A stretch of 64,000 nt of DNA from Lacinutrix venerupis. GTDB taxonomy: Bacteria > Bacteroidota > Bacteroidia > Flavobacteriales > Flavobacteriaceae. Position 1 is the stretch's first letter. Each line of letters opens with the position of its first letter. Of this stretch, positions 35,453-43,634 are shown one piece after another. A model generated the notes under the pieces. It had not been told where the DNA came from. It did not search any database and worked only from the letters and a program-made list of their open reading frames with translations. The stretch lies in NCBI RefSeq assembly GCF_003663945.1, contig NZ_RCCH01000008.1:124001-188000 (forward strand). Reading direction: 5' to 3'. The translations under genes and the position numbers were made by a program.

Positions 35453-36955
35453 ATGTCAAATTATTTCAACACATTATCATTAAGAAACCAATTAGATCAA
35501 TTAGGTAAATGTAGATTCATGGATACTTCAGAGTTTGAAGATGGTGTTAACGCATTAAAAGGAAAAAAAATTGTAATTATTGGTTGTGGCGCACAAGGTT
35601 TAAACCAAGGATTAAATATGCGTGATTCAGGTTTAGATATTTCGTATGCATTAAGGCAACAAGCTATTGATGAGAAGCGTGCTTCTTACAAAAATGCTAC
35701 CGACAACGAATTTAATGTTGGGACTTATGAGGAGCTAATTCCTACTGCAGATTTAGTATTAAACTTAACACCAGACAAACAACACACAAATGTTGTAGAA
35801 GCAGTAATGCCTTTAATGAAAAAGGGCGCTACGCTAAGTTATTCTCACGGATTTAATATTGTAGAAGAAGGCACTAAAATAAGAGAAGATATTACTGTAA
35901 TTATGGTTGCTCCAAAATGTCCAGGAACAGAGGTTAGAGAAGAATATAAACGTGGTTTTGGTGTGCCAACATTAATTGCTGTACATCCAGAAAACGATCC
36001 AGAAAACAAAGGTTGGGCTCAGGCAAAAGCTTATGCTGCTGCAACTGGTGGTCATCGTGCAGGTGTGTTAGAATCGTCTTTTGTTGCTGAGGTAAAAAGT
36101 GACTTAATGGGTGAGCAAACTATTCTTTGTGGTTTACTTCAAACTGGAGCAATTTTATCTTTCGATAAAATGGTAGCCGAAGGTATTGAGCCTGGTTATG
36201 CAGCAAAATTAATTCAGTTTGGTTGGGAAACCATTACTGAAGCTTTAAAACATGGTGGAATTACAAACATGATGGACCGTTTGTCTAATCCTGCAAAAAT
36301 AAAAGCATACCAATTGTCAGAAGAATTAAAAGATATCATGCGTCCTTTATTCGAGAAACATATGGACGATATTATCTCAGGTCACTTCTCAAAAACCATG
36401 ATGGAAGATTGGGCAAATGATGATGTAAATCTTTTAAAATGGAGAGCAGAAACAGGTGAAACTGCTTTTGAAAAAACAACGTTAACAACAGATCATATTT
36501 CTGAGCAAGAATATTTTGATCATGGAACTTTACTAGTTGCATTTGTGAAATCTGGTGTTGAGTTAGCTTACGAAACCATGGTAAGTGCAGGAATTATTGA
36601 AGATTCTGCGTATTATGAATCACTTCACGAATTACCATTAATTGCTAATACAATTGCTAGAAAAAAATTATTTGAAATGAATAGAGTGATTTCTGATACT
36701 GCTGAATATGGTTGTTATTTATTTGATCACGCATGTAAACCGTTATTAAAAGATTTCATGAAAACAGTGGAAACAGATATTATTGGTAAAGCATTTGCAA
36801 CTACAAATGGAGTTGATAATGTAGAATTAATAGCTGTAAACGATGCCATTAGAAATCATCCAATCGAAACAGTTGGTAAACGATTAAGAGCAGCAATGAC
36901 TGCAATGAAAATTATAAAATCTGATGTAAAATCAGAAGAATCAGTTTTAGCTTAA
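35453..36955 (+). CDS. ilvC: Ketol-acid reductoisomerase, long (class II) form
   Basis: 500 residues, the long form like that of Escherichia coli, with a duplicated C-terminal knotted domain. The NADPH site is [19 protein letters not shown] near 40, and the phosphate-contact region has [16 protein letters not shown]. Metal ligands lie in [15 protein letters not shown]. It isomerises and reduces acetohydroxy acids. It follows ilvN by 23 bp. Confidence 0.95.
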   Translation: MSNYFNTLSLRNQLDQLGKCRFMDTSEFEDGVNALKGKKIVIIGCGAQGLNQGLNMRDSGLDISYALRQQAIDEKRASYKNATDNEFNVGTYEELIPTADLVLNLTPDKQHTNVVEAVMPLMKKGATLSYSHGFNIVEEGTKIREDITVIMVAPKCPGTEVREEYKRGFGVPTLIAVHPENDPENKGWAQAKAYAAATGGHRAGVLESSFVAEVKSDLMGEQTILCGLLQTGAILSFDKMVAEGIEPGYAAKLIQFGWETITEALKHGGITNMMDRLSNPAKIKAYQLSEELKDIMRPLFEKHMDDIISGHFSKTMMEDWANDDVNLLKWRAETGETAFEKTTLTTDHISEQEYFDHGTLLVAFVKSGVELAYETMVSAGIIEDSAYYESLHELPLIANTIARKKLFEMNRVISDTAEYGCYLFDHACKPLLKDFMKTVETDIIGKAFATTNGVDNVELIAVNDAIRNHPIETVGKRLRAAMTAMKIIKSDVKSEESVLA

Positions 36956-36961
36956 ATCTAT

Positions 36962-36993
36962 TGTCATTCCGATTTAATTTTCGCGATCTCATA
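36962..36993. repeat. Degenerate GTCATT...GATCTCATAA repeat remnant
   Basis: The ilvC-ilvA gap contains TTGTCATTCCG and, 16 bases on, GCGATCTCATAAAA. These resemble the ends of the GTCATTGCGA repeats at 44573 and 46502 but lack a second arm, so this looks like a decayed copy. Confidence 0.4.
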
Positions 36994-36997
36994 AAAC

Positions 36998-38263
36998 ATG
37001 GAAAACACCACAACAACATACAAGCCTACATTAGCATCTGTTGAAGCTGCTGCAGAAAAATTAAAAGGAGTTGCATCTGTAACGCCTTTAATGTCTAACA
37101 GAAATTATTCTAAGCAATTCGACGCTAATATCATGTTTAAGCGTGAAGATTTACAACAAGTACGTTCCTATAAAATTAGAGGTGCTTACAACAAAATGTC
37201 ATCTTTAAGCCAAACAGAAATCGAAAACGGAATTGTATGTGCAAGTGCAGGAAATCATGCACAAGGTGTGGCGTTATCATGTAAGTTGTTAAAAATAAAA
37301 GGAACAATTTTTATGCCTTCTCCAACACCTAATCAAAAGGTGGAACAAGTAAAAATGTTTGGCGAAGAGTATATTGAAGTCGTATTAATTGGTGATACTT
37401 TTGATGATTCATATCATGCAGCAATGCAACAAAGTGAAGCATTAAATAAAACATTTATTCATCCTTTTAATGATGAAAAAGTTATTGAAGGCCAAGCAAC
37501 CGTTGGACTAGAAATTATAGATCAAGTGCAACATCCAATCCATTATGTATTTGTTCCTGTTGGTGGTGGAGGTTTGTCTGCAGGATTGTCTTCAGTGTTT
37601 AAACTATTGTCTCCAAACTCAAAAATAATTGGAGTTGAGCCTACAGGAGCACCTTCAATGTCTACGTCTTTAAGACGAAAACAAAACACCGAATTAAAAA
37701 ATATCGAAAACTTTGTTGATGGTGCAGCAGTAAAACGTGTTGGTGATTTAAACTTTGCAATTTGTCAGCAAAATTTAAACGATATGATTACGGTAGACGA
37801 AGGTAAAGTTTGTCAAACCATATTAGAATTATACAATAAAGATGCTGTAGTTGTAGAACCAGCTGGAGCATTAAGCATAGCAGCTTTGGAGCAATATAAA
37901 GAAGAAATAAAAGGTAAAAATGTTGTGTGTGTTGTTAGCGGAAGCAATAACGACATCACACGTACTCCAGAGATTAAAGAGCGTGCATTGTTGCATGCTA
38001 ATTTAAAACATTATTTTATTGTCAAGTTTCCGCAACGCGCCGGTGCTTTACGCGAATTTGTGGTAGATATTTTAGGTCCAACAGATGATATTACACACTT
38101 TGAATATACTAAAAAAGTAAACCGCGAAAATGATGTTGCTGTGGTTGGTTTAGAATTAAAATCTCCAAGCGATTTAGAACCTTTAATAACTAAAATGAAG
38201 TTGAATAATTTTTTTGGAGACTATTTAAATGATAAACCCGATTTGTTTCAGTTTTTAGTATGA
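36998..38263 (+). CDS. ilvA: Threonine ammonia-lyase (threonine deaminase)
   Basis: 421 residues. The pyridoxal-phosphate lysine is in VRSYKIRGAYNKM, the phosphate loop in VFVPVGGGGLSAGLSSV, and CASAGNHAQGVA is present. A short ACT-like C-terminal domain (about 330-421, HYFIVKFPQRAGALREFV) suggests feedback control by isoleucine. It is the shorter type with one ACT-like domain. It makes 2-ketobutyrate for isoleucine and closes the ilv operon. Confidence 0.94.
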   Translation: MENTTTTYKPTLASVEAAAEKLKGVASVTPLMSNRNYSKQFDANIMFKREDLQQVRSYKIRGAYNKMSSLSQTEIENGIVCASAGNHAQGVALSCKLLKIKGTIFMPSPTPNQKVEQVKMFGEEYIEVVLIGDTFDDSYHAAMQQSEALNKTFIHPFNDEKVIEGQATVGLEIIDQVQHPIHYVFVPVGGGGLSAGLSSVFKLLSPNSKIIGVEPTGAPSMSTSLRRKQNTELKNIENFVDGAAVKRVGDLNFAICQQNLNDMITVDEGKVCQTILELYNKDAVVVEPAGALSIAALEQYKEEIKGKNVVCVVSGSNNDITRTPEIKERALLHANLKHYFIVKFPQRAGALREFVVDILGPTDDITHFEYTKKVNRENDVAVVGLELKSPSDLEPLITKMKLNNFFGDYLNDKPDLFQFLV

Positions 38264-38351
38264 TTTTGATAATTATGAGCTTAAAAACTTTCAAATTCGC
38301 AAAAATTCATTAAAAAGCACAAAAATTAAATGTTTGTATTAAATTAAATTA

Positions 38352-38359
38352 TACGTTTG
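38352..38359 (+). promoter_or_regulatory. Candidate -7 promoter element for the arg leader
   Basis: TACGTTTG matches the Bacteroidota -7 consensus TAnnTTTG exactly. A TTTG lies 15 bp upstream (38333-38336), a little closer than the usual -33 spacing. Transcription from it would start about at the ATG of the leader ORF at 38364, giving an almost leaderless message. Confidence 0.5.
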
Positions 38360-38363
38360 CATC

Positions 38364-38429
38364 ATGTTTACAATTATAAATAAAAACGAAAGACCCACAA
38401 GTTTGCTATTACGCAGACGACGTCGCTAA
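38364..38429 (+). CDS. Arginine-rich leader peptide (candidate attenuator)
   Basis: A 21-codon ORF too short for ordinary gene calls. It begins MFTIINKNERPTS and ends LLLRRRRR then TAA. The last five sense codons are CGC AGA CGA CGT CGC, so five arginines in a row with four different codons, three of them GC-rich in an AT-rich genome. A sixth Arg lies earlier. The ORF stands 255 bp ahead of the arginine biosynthesis operon. Ribosome stalling here when charged arginyl-tRNA is scarce would be a classic way to control that operon. The match of codon content and downstream pathway is strong; the mechanism is inferred. Confidence 0.75.
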   Translation: MFTIINKNERPTSLLLRRRRR

Positions 38430-38683
38430 TATGCATACTTCAAGCTTTTAGTTAATAGTTTTTATTTTTTTTCAGACAGTGAACCACACATCACAAATAT
38501 TTACTTTTCCAAATACAGTTATTAGAAATAATAACAGGATTGTTGTGCGTCCCATTTTACGTCGACGCCCTTAAGGGTGTACTTCTATTTTAGAACTTAG
38601 GTGAGTCCGGTTCTCTATTCCTGCAAAGTCAGGAATCTCAAAAAAACAAAATCAATATTTTTTAATTATATAAATCAATTACA
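38430..38683 (+). promoter_or_regulatory. Long leader RNA region of the arg operon
   Basis: 254 bp between the leader stop and the first arg gene. It holds a T-rich run (38458-38472), a hairpin GCGTC...GACGC (547-551 with 564-568 of 38xxx), a hairpin ACGCCC-TTAA-GGGTGT (38565-38580), and the palindromic repeat at 38617. The leader's CGACGT (38418-38423) is complementary to ACGTCG (38559-38564), giving a possible alternative pairing. I do not see a textbook terminator with a strong stem and T-run. Confidence 0.5.
38617..38636. repeat. ATTCCTG-type palindromic repeat in the arg leader
   Basis: ATTCCTG and CAGGAAT form a 7 bp stem with a 6 base loop, followed by CTCAAAAAAAC. Same family as the copies at 33142, 43611 and 47916. 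It lies 47 bp before the first structural gene. Confidence 0.7.
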
Positions 38684-39307
38684 ATGAAAATTGTTATTGC
38701 TGATAAGTCACATAGTGTTTACGCAGATATTATTTGCCAAACTATTGCAGACGCTGCTCAAGTTAGAGGAACAGGTATTGCAAAACGTAAACCAGAATAC
38801 ATCATTACCAAAATGGAAAATGGTAATGCAGTCATTGCTCTAGAAGATAATAAGTTTGCTGGCTTTTGCTATATCGAACAATGGAGTCATGGTAAGTTTG
38901 TTGCTAACTCGGGCTTAATTGTACATCCTGATTTTAGAAATTTAGGACTTGCAAAAAAAATAAAGAAAGTAATCTTCGACCATTCTAGAACCAAGTATCC
39001 AAATGCCAAAGTATTTAGTATTACTACAGGTTTAGCTGTTATGAAAATGAATAGCGACTTAGGTTATAAACCCGTTACATTTTCAGAATTAACTAAAGAT
39101 CAAACCTTTTGGAACGGTTGCCAAACCTGTAAGAATTTTGACGTTTTAACCAGAACAGAGCAAACCATGTGCTTATGTACAGGCATGTTGTATGACCCAT
39201 CAAAAGAGGCTAAGCCTGTTGAAGAACACAAATACGATAAAAAAGTGTGGACCAGATTAAAAAGCATTAAGCAAACAAGATTTCTAAAAAAAGATAAAAA
39301 TGAGTAA
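38684..39307 (+). CDS. GNAT acyltransferase, candidate first enzyme of arginine synthesis
   Basis: 207 residues. The acyl-CoA loop is visible as VHPDFRNLGLAKKIKKV (RNLGLA). As the first gene of a complete arg operon and with no argA or argJ elsewhere in the cluster, it probably acylates glutamate (acetyl or succinyl). A C-terminal set of cysteines, CQTC (146, 149) and CLC (163, 165), could bind zinc and is unusual for a GNAT enzyme. It overlaps argG by 8 bp. Function is from context; the fold is clear. Confidence 0.82.
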   Translation: MKIVIADKSHSVYADIICQTIADAAQVRGTGIAKRKPEYIITKMENGNAVIALEDNKFAGFCYIEQWSHGKFVANSGLIVHPDFRNLGLAKKIKKVIFDHSRTKYPNAKVFSITTGLAVMKMNSDLGYKPVTFSELTKDQTFWNGCQTCKNFDVLTRTEQTMCLCTGMLYDPSKEAKPVEEHKYDKKVWTRLKSIKQTRFLKKDKNE

Positions 39308-40487
39308 TAAAAAATTAGTTATAGCATATAGTGGAGGTTTAGATACATCGTATTGCGCAGTAAGTTTATCTAAAGATTATGATGTACATGCAGTAAGTGT
39401 AAATACAGGAGGTTTCACTACGGAAGAGATTAAGAAAATAGAAAGTAATGCCTATAAAATGGGAGTTTCTACGTGTAAAAACATTGATGCAGTTGCTACT
39501 TTTTATACTAAAGTAGTCAAGTATTTAATCTTCGGGAATGTATTGAAAAATAGTACGTATCCTTTATCAGTAAGTGCAGAACGTATTATCCAAGCTATAG
39601 AGATTATAGAATATGCTAAAAGTATTGATGCAGAATATATCGCGCATGGAAGTACAGGAGCAGGAAACGATCAAGTACGTTTTGATATGATTTTTCAAAC
39701 TTTGGCTCCTGGTATTAAAATTATAACACCAATTAGAGATCAAAAACTGACTAGAGAAGAAGAAATAGAATATTTAAAGTCGGAAGGTGTAGATATGTCT
39801 TGGGAAAAATCAAAATATTCTGTAAACAAAGGACTTTGGGGAACAAGTGTTGGAGGTGTAGAAACTTTAAAGTCTGAAAAACCTTTGCCAAGCGAAGCCT
39901 ATCCTTCACCATTAGAAAAAGAAGGCGAAGAAAAAGTGACATTAACCTTTAAAAACGGGGAGTTTGTTGCTTTAAACGGACAAGAAAATGCGCCAGAAGT
40001 CAATATTGAAAACCTAAACACTATTGCTTCTGCATATGCTATTGGAAGAGATATTCATGTTGGAGATACTATTGTTGGTACCAAAGGAAGAGTTGGTTTT
40101 GAAGCTGCTGCAGCTTTAATCACCATAAAGGCACATCATTTATTAGAAAAACATACGCTTACAAAATGGCAATTACAACATAAAGAGTATCTGTCTAGTT
40201 TTTACGGAATGCATTTGCATGAAGGACAGTACTTAGATCCTGTAATGCGTGATACGGAAGCTTTTTTACAAAGCTCACAAAAAATGGTGTCTGGTAATGT
40301 GGTGGTCACTTTAAAACCGTATCATTTTTCTTTAGATGGTATTGTTTCCAATCACGATTTAATGTTTAGTGCATTTAGTACCTATGGTGAAGAAAATAAA
40401 GCTTGGACAGCAGATGACGCCAAAGGATTTATTAAGATTATTGGAAATCAGAATAAAATTTATCAACAAATAAATTCAGAATTATGA
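39300..40487 (+). CDS. argG: Argininosuccinate synthase
   Basis: 395 residues. ATP pyrophosphatase loop LVIAYSGGLDTSYC at the N-terminus, then STGAGNDQVRFD with the aspartate/citrulline-binding region. It joins citrulline and aspartate using ATP. Overlaps the GNAT gene upstream by 8 bp and argC downstream by 4 bp (ATGA), so translation is coupled. Confidence 0.95.
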   Translation: MSNKKLVIAYSGGLDTSYCAVSLSKDYDVHAVSVNTGGFTTEEIKKIESNAYKMGVSTCKNIDAVATFYTKVVKYLIFGNVLKNSTYPLSVSAERIIQAIEIIEYAKSIDAEYIAHGSTGAGNDQVRFDMIFQTLAPGIKIITPIRDQKLTREEEIEYLKSEGVDMSWEKSKYSVNKGLWGTSVGGVETLKSEKPLPSEAYPSPLEKEGEEKVTLTFKNGEFVALNGQENAPEVNIENLNTIASAYAIGRDIHVGDTIVGTKGRVGFEAAAALITIKAHHLLEKHTLTKWQLQHKEYLSSFYGMHLHEGQYLDPVMRDTEAFLQSSQKMVSGNVVVTLKPYHFSLDGIVSNHDLMFSAFSTYGEENKAWTADDAKGFIKIIGNQNKIYQQINSEL

Positions 40488-41461
40488 TACAAGTAGGAAT
40501 CATTGGAGGTGCTGGTTACACAGCAGGAGAATTAATTAGGTTGTTGTTAAATCATCCAAAAGCGAATATTAATTTTATTTATAGTACATCTAATGCAGGA
40601 AATAAAGTATACCAAGTACATCAAGATTTAATTGGTACAACTGAGTTAGAATTTTCGAATAGGATTAATTCAGAAGTTGATCTGCTTTTCTTGTGTTTAG
40701 GTCATGGAAATTCCACTGCTTTTTTAGAAAAAAACACTTTTTCAGATACTACTAAAATTATAGATTTAAGTAACGATTTTAGATTGCTTGCAAATAAGAA
40801 TTTTCAAGGAAAAGAATTTGTATATGGTTTAGCAGAATTAGATAAAGAAGCGATTAAAACAGCCAATTACATTGCAAATCCTGGTTGTTTTGCAACAGCA
40901 TTACAATTAGCAATTTTGCCTTTAGCTGCAAATGGCTTGCTTACTAATGATGTACATATAAATGCAGTAACAGGTGCAACTGGAGCAGGAACTTCTTTAT
41001 CTACAACAACGCATTTTACATGGAGAGATAATAATTTTTCGCATTACAAAGCATTTAATCATCAGCATTTAGGTGAAATTAATCAGACAGTAAAACAGTT
41101 GCAGAGCGACTTTAATTCCGAAATCAACTTTATGCCAAATAGAGGTGATTTTTCTAGAGGAATTTTTGCAACAACGTATACAAGGTATAAAGGTTCTCTT
41201 GAGGAGGCAAAAGCAATGTACAAAGCGTATTATAAAGATGCTGTATTTACAGTAGTTTCAGATGAAAGTATCTTTTTAAAACAAGTGGTAAACACCAATA
41301 AATGTATTATAAGTCTTGAAAAACATGGAGACAAATTACTAATTACAAGTACCATTGATAATTTATTAAAAGGAGCTTCTGGAGCAGCGGTGCAAAACAT
41401 GAATTTAATGTATGGTTTTGAAGAAACGGAAGGTTTAAAACTGAAAGCAACTTATTTTTAA
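40484..41461 (+). CDS. argC: N-acyl-gamma-glutamyl-phosphate reductase
   Basis: 325 residues. NADPH site GIIGGAGYTAGELIRLL, catalytic Cys in NPGCFATALQL, and HFTWRDNNFSHYKAFNHQH with the active-site His. Reduces the acyl-glutamyl phosphate made by ArgB to the semialdehyde. Starts within the argG stop (ATGA). A 214 bp repeat-rich gap follows before proC. Confidence 0.95.
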   Translation: MIQVGIIGGAGYTAGELIRLLLNHPKANINFIYSTSNAGNKVYQVHQDLIGTTELEFSNRINSEVDLLFLCLGHGNSTAFLEKNTFSDTTKIIDLSNDFRLLANKNFQGKEFVYGLAELDKEAIKTANYIANPGCFATALQLAILPLAANGLLTNDVHINAVTGATGAGTSLSTTTHFTWRDNNFSHYKAFNHQHLGEINQTVKQLQSDFNSEINFMPNRGDFSRGIFATTYTRYKGSLEEAKAMYKAYYKDAVFTVVSDESIFLKQVVNTNKCIISLEKHGDKLLITSTIDNLLKGASGAAVQNMNLMYGFEETEGLKLKATYF

Positions 41462-41478
41462 AAGTACTGCAGCTGCGT

Positions 41479-41580
41479 TAGCGGTTGAAGTGGCATCCTT
41501 TTTATTTGTCTCTTCGAGCGCAGTCGAGAAGTTGTCAAATAAAAAGATATAACGGAAAACGCGACCCTTGTGGTAACGCC
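41479..41580. repeat. Composite structured repeat in the argC-proC gap
   Basis: The element reads TAGCGGTTGAAGTGGCATCC, then a perfect 11 bp stem CTTTTTATTTG (41498-41508) with CAAATAAAAAG (41536-41546). An imperfect inner hairpin built on CTTCGAGCGCAGTCGAGAAG lies in the loop. It ends GATATAACGGAAAACGCGACC and CCTTGTGGTAACGC. The last part recurs inverted at 60860-60878. It looks like a mobile or structured intergenic repeat inside the arg operon. Confidence 0.65.
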
Positions 41581-41596
41581 CAAATAATAAAAAGAT

Positions 41597-41624
41597 GTCA
41601 CCTTGAACGCAGTCGAAAGGTCTA
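41597..41624. repeat. GTCACCTTGAACGCAGTCGA repeat
   Basis: GTCACCTTGAACGCAGTCGA followed by AAGGTCTA. The GCAGTCGA part also occurs in the composite repeat just upstream (41519-41526). A pattern I associate with flavobacterial intergenic repeats. Confidence 0.55.
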
Positions 41625-41654
41625 AGTGAAAATATAGTTTAATTAAAAAAGATA

Positions 41655-41668
41655 ACCGCTTTCGCGGT
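41655..41668. repeat. Small ACCGC-TTTC-GCGGT hairpin before proC
   Basis: ACCGC and GCGGT form a 5 bp stem with loop TTTC, 8 bp ahead of the proC start. The CTTTCG core also appears in the repeats at 43611 and 60876. It may influence translation of proC. Confidence 0.45.
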
Positions 41669-41675
41669 CACTACG

Positions 41676-42476
41676 ATGAAAATAGCAATTATAGGAACAG
41701 GAAACTTAGGAAAGTCCATCGCAAAAGGTTTGATTACCAACAATGCGATTACTAGTTTGTATTTAACCAAACGGAATTTGGATGAGATTCAAGAATTTGA
41801 TGGATATAAAAACGTGTATGTTACAACAGATAATACAGAAGCGGTTAAGCAGTCGGATATTATCATTTTTGCAGTGCAACCAGCGCATTTTGAGCAAATA
41901 TTGAATGACATTAAGCCGGAATTAACAGAGAAACACGTGTTGATTTCGACTATTACAGGTTTTCTAATTCCTAAGATTGAGGCACAGGTTGGAGCAGATA
42001 AATTTATTATTCGTGCCATGCCAAATACTGCTATTGCAGTTGGAAAATCTATGACATGCTTATGTAGTAATGTGCAAGGTGAAAAACGCATTAAAATTGC
42101 TGAAGCTATTTTTAATCGATTAGGGCATTCATTAAGTATTCCAGAAAGTCAAATGCAAGCAGCAACAGTAGTTTGCGCAAGTGGTGTTGCCTTTTGGATG
42201 CGATTAATTAGAGCAACAACACAAGCAGCAATTCAGTTAGGTTTTGATGCCAAAGAAGCACAAGAATTAGCCATGTATACCAGTGAAGGAGCTGCAAGTT
42301 TGTTGATTACCAATGGAAACCATCCTGAAGAAGAAATTGACAGAGTTACCACACCAAAAGGCTGTACGATTGAAGGTTTAAATGAAATGGAACATAAAGG
42401 GTTGAGCTCGTCTTTAATTCAAGGAATGATTGCATCGTTTAATAAAATTAATAATATTAAAAAAGAACAGATATGA
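41676..42476 (+). CDS. proC: Pyrroline-5-carboxylate reductase
   Basis: 266 residues. NAD(P) motif IAIIGTGNLGKSIAKGL at the start and the C-terminal signature TTPKGCTIEGLNEME. It makes proline from pyrroline-5-carboxylate, so a proline gene is embedded in the arg operon. It overlaps argD by 4 bp. Sharing of glutamate semialdehyde chemistry may explain the position. Confidence 0.94.
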   Translation: MKIAIIGTGNLGKSIAKGLITNNAITSLYLTKRNLDEIQEFDGYKNVYVTTDNTEAVKQSDIIIFAVQPAHFEQILNDIKPELTEKHVLISTITGFLIPKIEAQVGADKFIIRAMPNTAIAVGKSMTCLCSNVQGEKRIKIAEAIFNRLGHSLSIPESQMQAATVVCASGVAFWMRLIRATTQAAIQLGFDAKEAQELAMYTSEGAASLLITNGNHPEEEIDRVTTPKGCTIEGLNEMEHKGLSSSLIQGMIASFNKINNIKKEQI

Positions 42477-43600
42477 GTTTGTTTAACGTCTATCCTTTGT
42501 TTGATATCACTCCTGTAAAGGCAGAAGATGTCTTTGTTTTTGATGAAAACAACTCCAAGTATTTAGATTTGTATGGTGGACATGCTGTGATTTCTATTGG
42601 ACATTCGCATCCAAAATATGTGTCTGCTATCTCAGAGCAAGTTTCTAAAATAGGATTTTATAGTAACTCAATTCAAAATCCACTACAAGTTGAGTTAGCA
42701 ACAAAACTTTGTGAGTTATCTAGTTGTAAAGAGTACCAATTGTTTTTATGTAATTCTGGAGCAGAAGCGAATGAGAATGCTTTAAAATTAGCCTCCTTTC
42801 ATACTAAAAAGAAAAAGGTAATTGCTTTTAAAAACGGATTTCATGGTCGTACATCTGCAGCTGTTGCAGCAACTGATAATGCAAAGATTATTGCACCAAT
42901 TAATGCGCAACAAGAGGTTGAGATTCTGGAATTAGGTGACTTAGAAGGTGTGGAGAAAGCACTAGCTAATAACGATGTTTGTACAGTAATTATAGAATGT
43001 ATTCAAGGCGTTGGAGGTTTAGATGAAAGTACTGCAACTTTCTACGAGGGTGTAGATGCGTTATGTAAAAAATATAACACGTGCTTTATTGCGGATGAGG
43101 TACAATCTGGTTTTGGTAGAACTGGCGATTTCTTTGCGTTTCAGAAATATAATGTAACTCCAGATATTATATCGATTGCCAAAGGCATGGGGAATGGTTT
43201 TCCAATTGGAGGTATTTTAATTCACCCAAATATTAAAGCCTCTTTTGGTTTGTTAGGAACCACTTTTGGTGGGAATCACTTAGCGTGTGTTGCATCTTCG
43301 ACTGTATTAGAAGTTATTGAAGAAGAGGATTTGATGCAAAATACTAAAGACATCTCAGCTTATTTTCTAGAGAAAGCAAAAGAAATTTCGGCAATTAAAA
43401 ACATAAAAGGTCGTGGATTAATGTTAGGGTTGGAGTTTGATTTTCCAATAGCAGACCTTCGTAAAAAGTTAATTTTTGAACATAAGATATTTACAGGAAG
43501 TGCTAAAAATCCGAATTTATTACGGATTCTTCCGCCTTTAACCATCAAAAAAGAACACGTGAATTTGTTTTTTGAGGCTTTAAAAAGCGAATTAAATTAA
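42473..43600 (+). CDS. argD: N-acyl-ornithine aminotransferase
   Basis: 375 residues, class III PLP aminotransferase. Motifs: YGGHAVISIGHSHP, LCNSGAEANENALKLA, FIADEVQSGFGRTG and the Schiff-base lysine in IISIAKGMGNGFPIGG. It transaminates N-acyl-glutamate semialdehyde. Whether the acyl group is acetyl or succinyl is decided elsewhere; see the carbamoyltransferase downstream. Confidence 0.93.
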   Translation: MSLFNVYPLFDITPVKAEDVFVFDENNSKYLDLYGGHAVISIGHSHPKYVSAISEQVSKIGFYSNSIQNPLQVELATKLCELSSCKEYQLFLCNSGAEANENALKLASFHTKKKKVIAFKNGFHGRTSAAVAATDNAKIIAPINAQQEVEILELGDLEGVEKALANNDVCTVIIECIQGVGGLDESTATFYEGVDALCKKYNTCFIADEVQSGFGRTGDFFAFQKYNVTPDIISIAKGMGNGFPIGGILIHPNIKASFGLLGTTFGGNHLACVASSTVLEVIEEEDLMQNTKDISAYFLEKAKEISAIKNIKGRGLMLGLEFDFPIADLRKKLIFEHKIFTGSAKNPNLLRILPPLTIKKEHVNLFFEALKSELN

Positions 43601-43610
43601 TTAAAAAAGA

Positions 43611-43628
43611 TTCCTGCTTTCGCAGGAA
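43611..43628. repeat. TTCCTGC-type palindromic repeat
   Basis: TTCCTGC and GCAGGAA form a 7 bp stem with a TTTC loop, located between argD and the carbamoyltransferase gene, 6 bp before its start codon. Same family as 33142, 38617 and 47916. Confidence 0.7.
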
Positions 43629-43634
43629 GTAAAC

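Noticed and set aside
38458-38472. T-rich run after the arg leader ORF as an intrinsic terminator
   Set aside because: The preceding bases form only a weak 4-5 bp stem, so I could not support an intrinsic terminator there.
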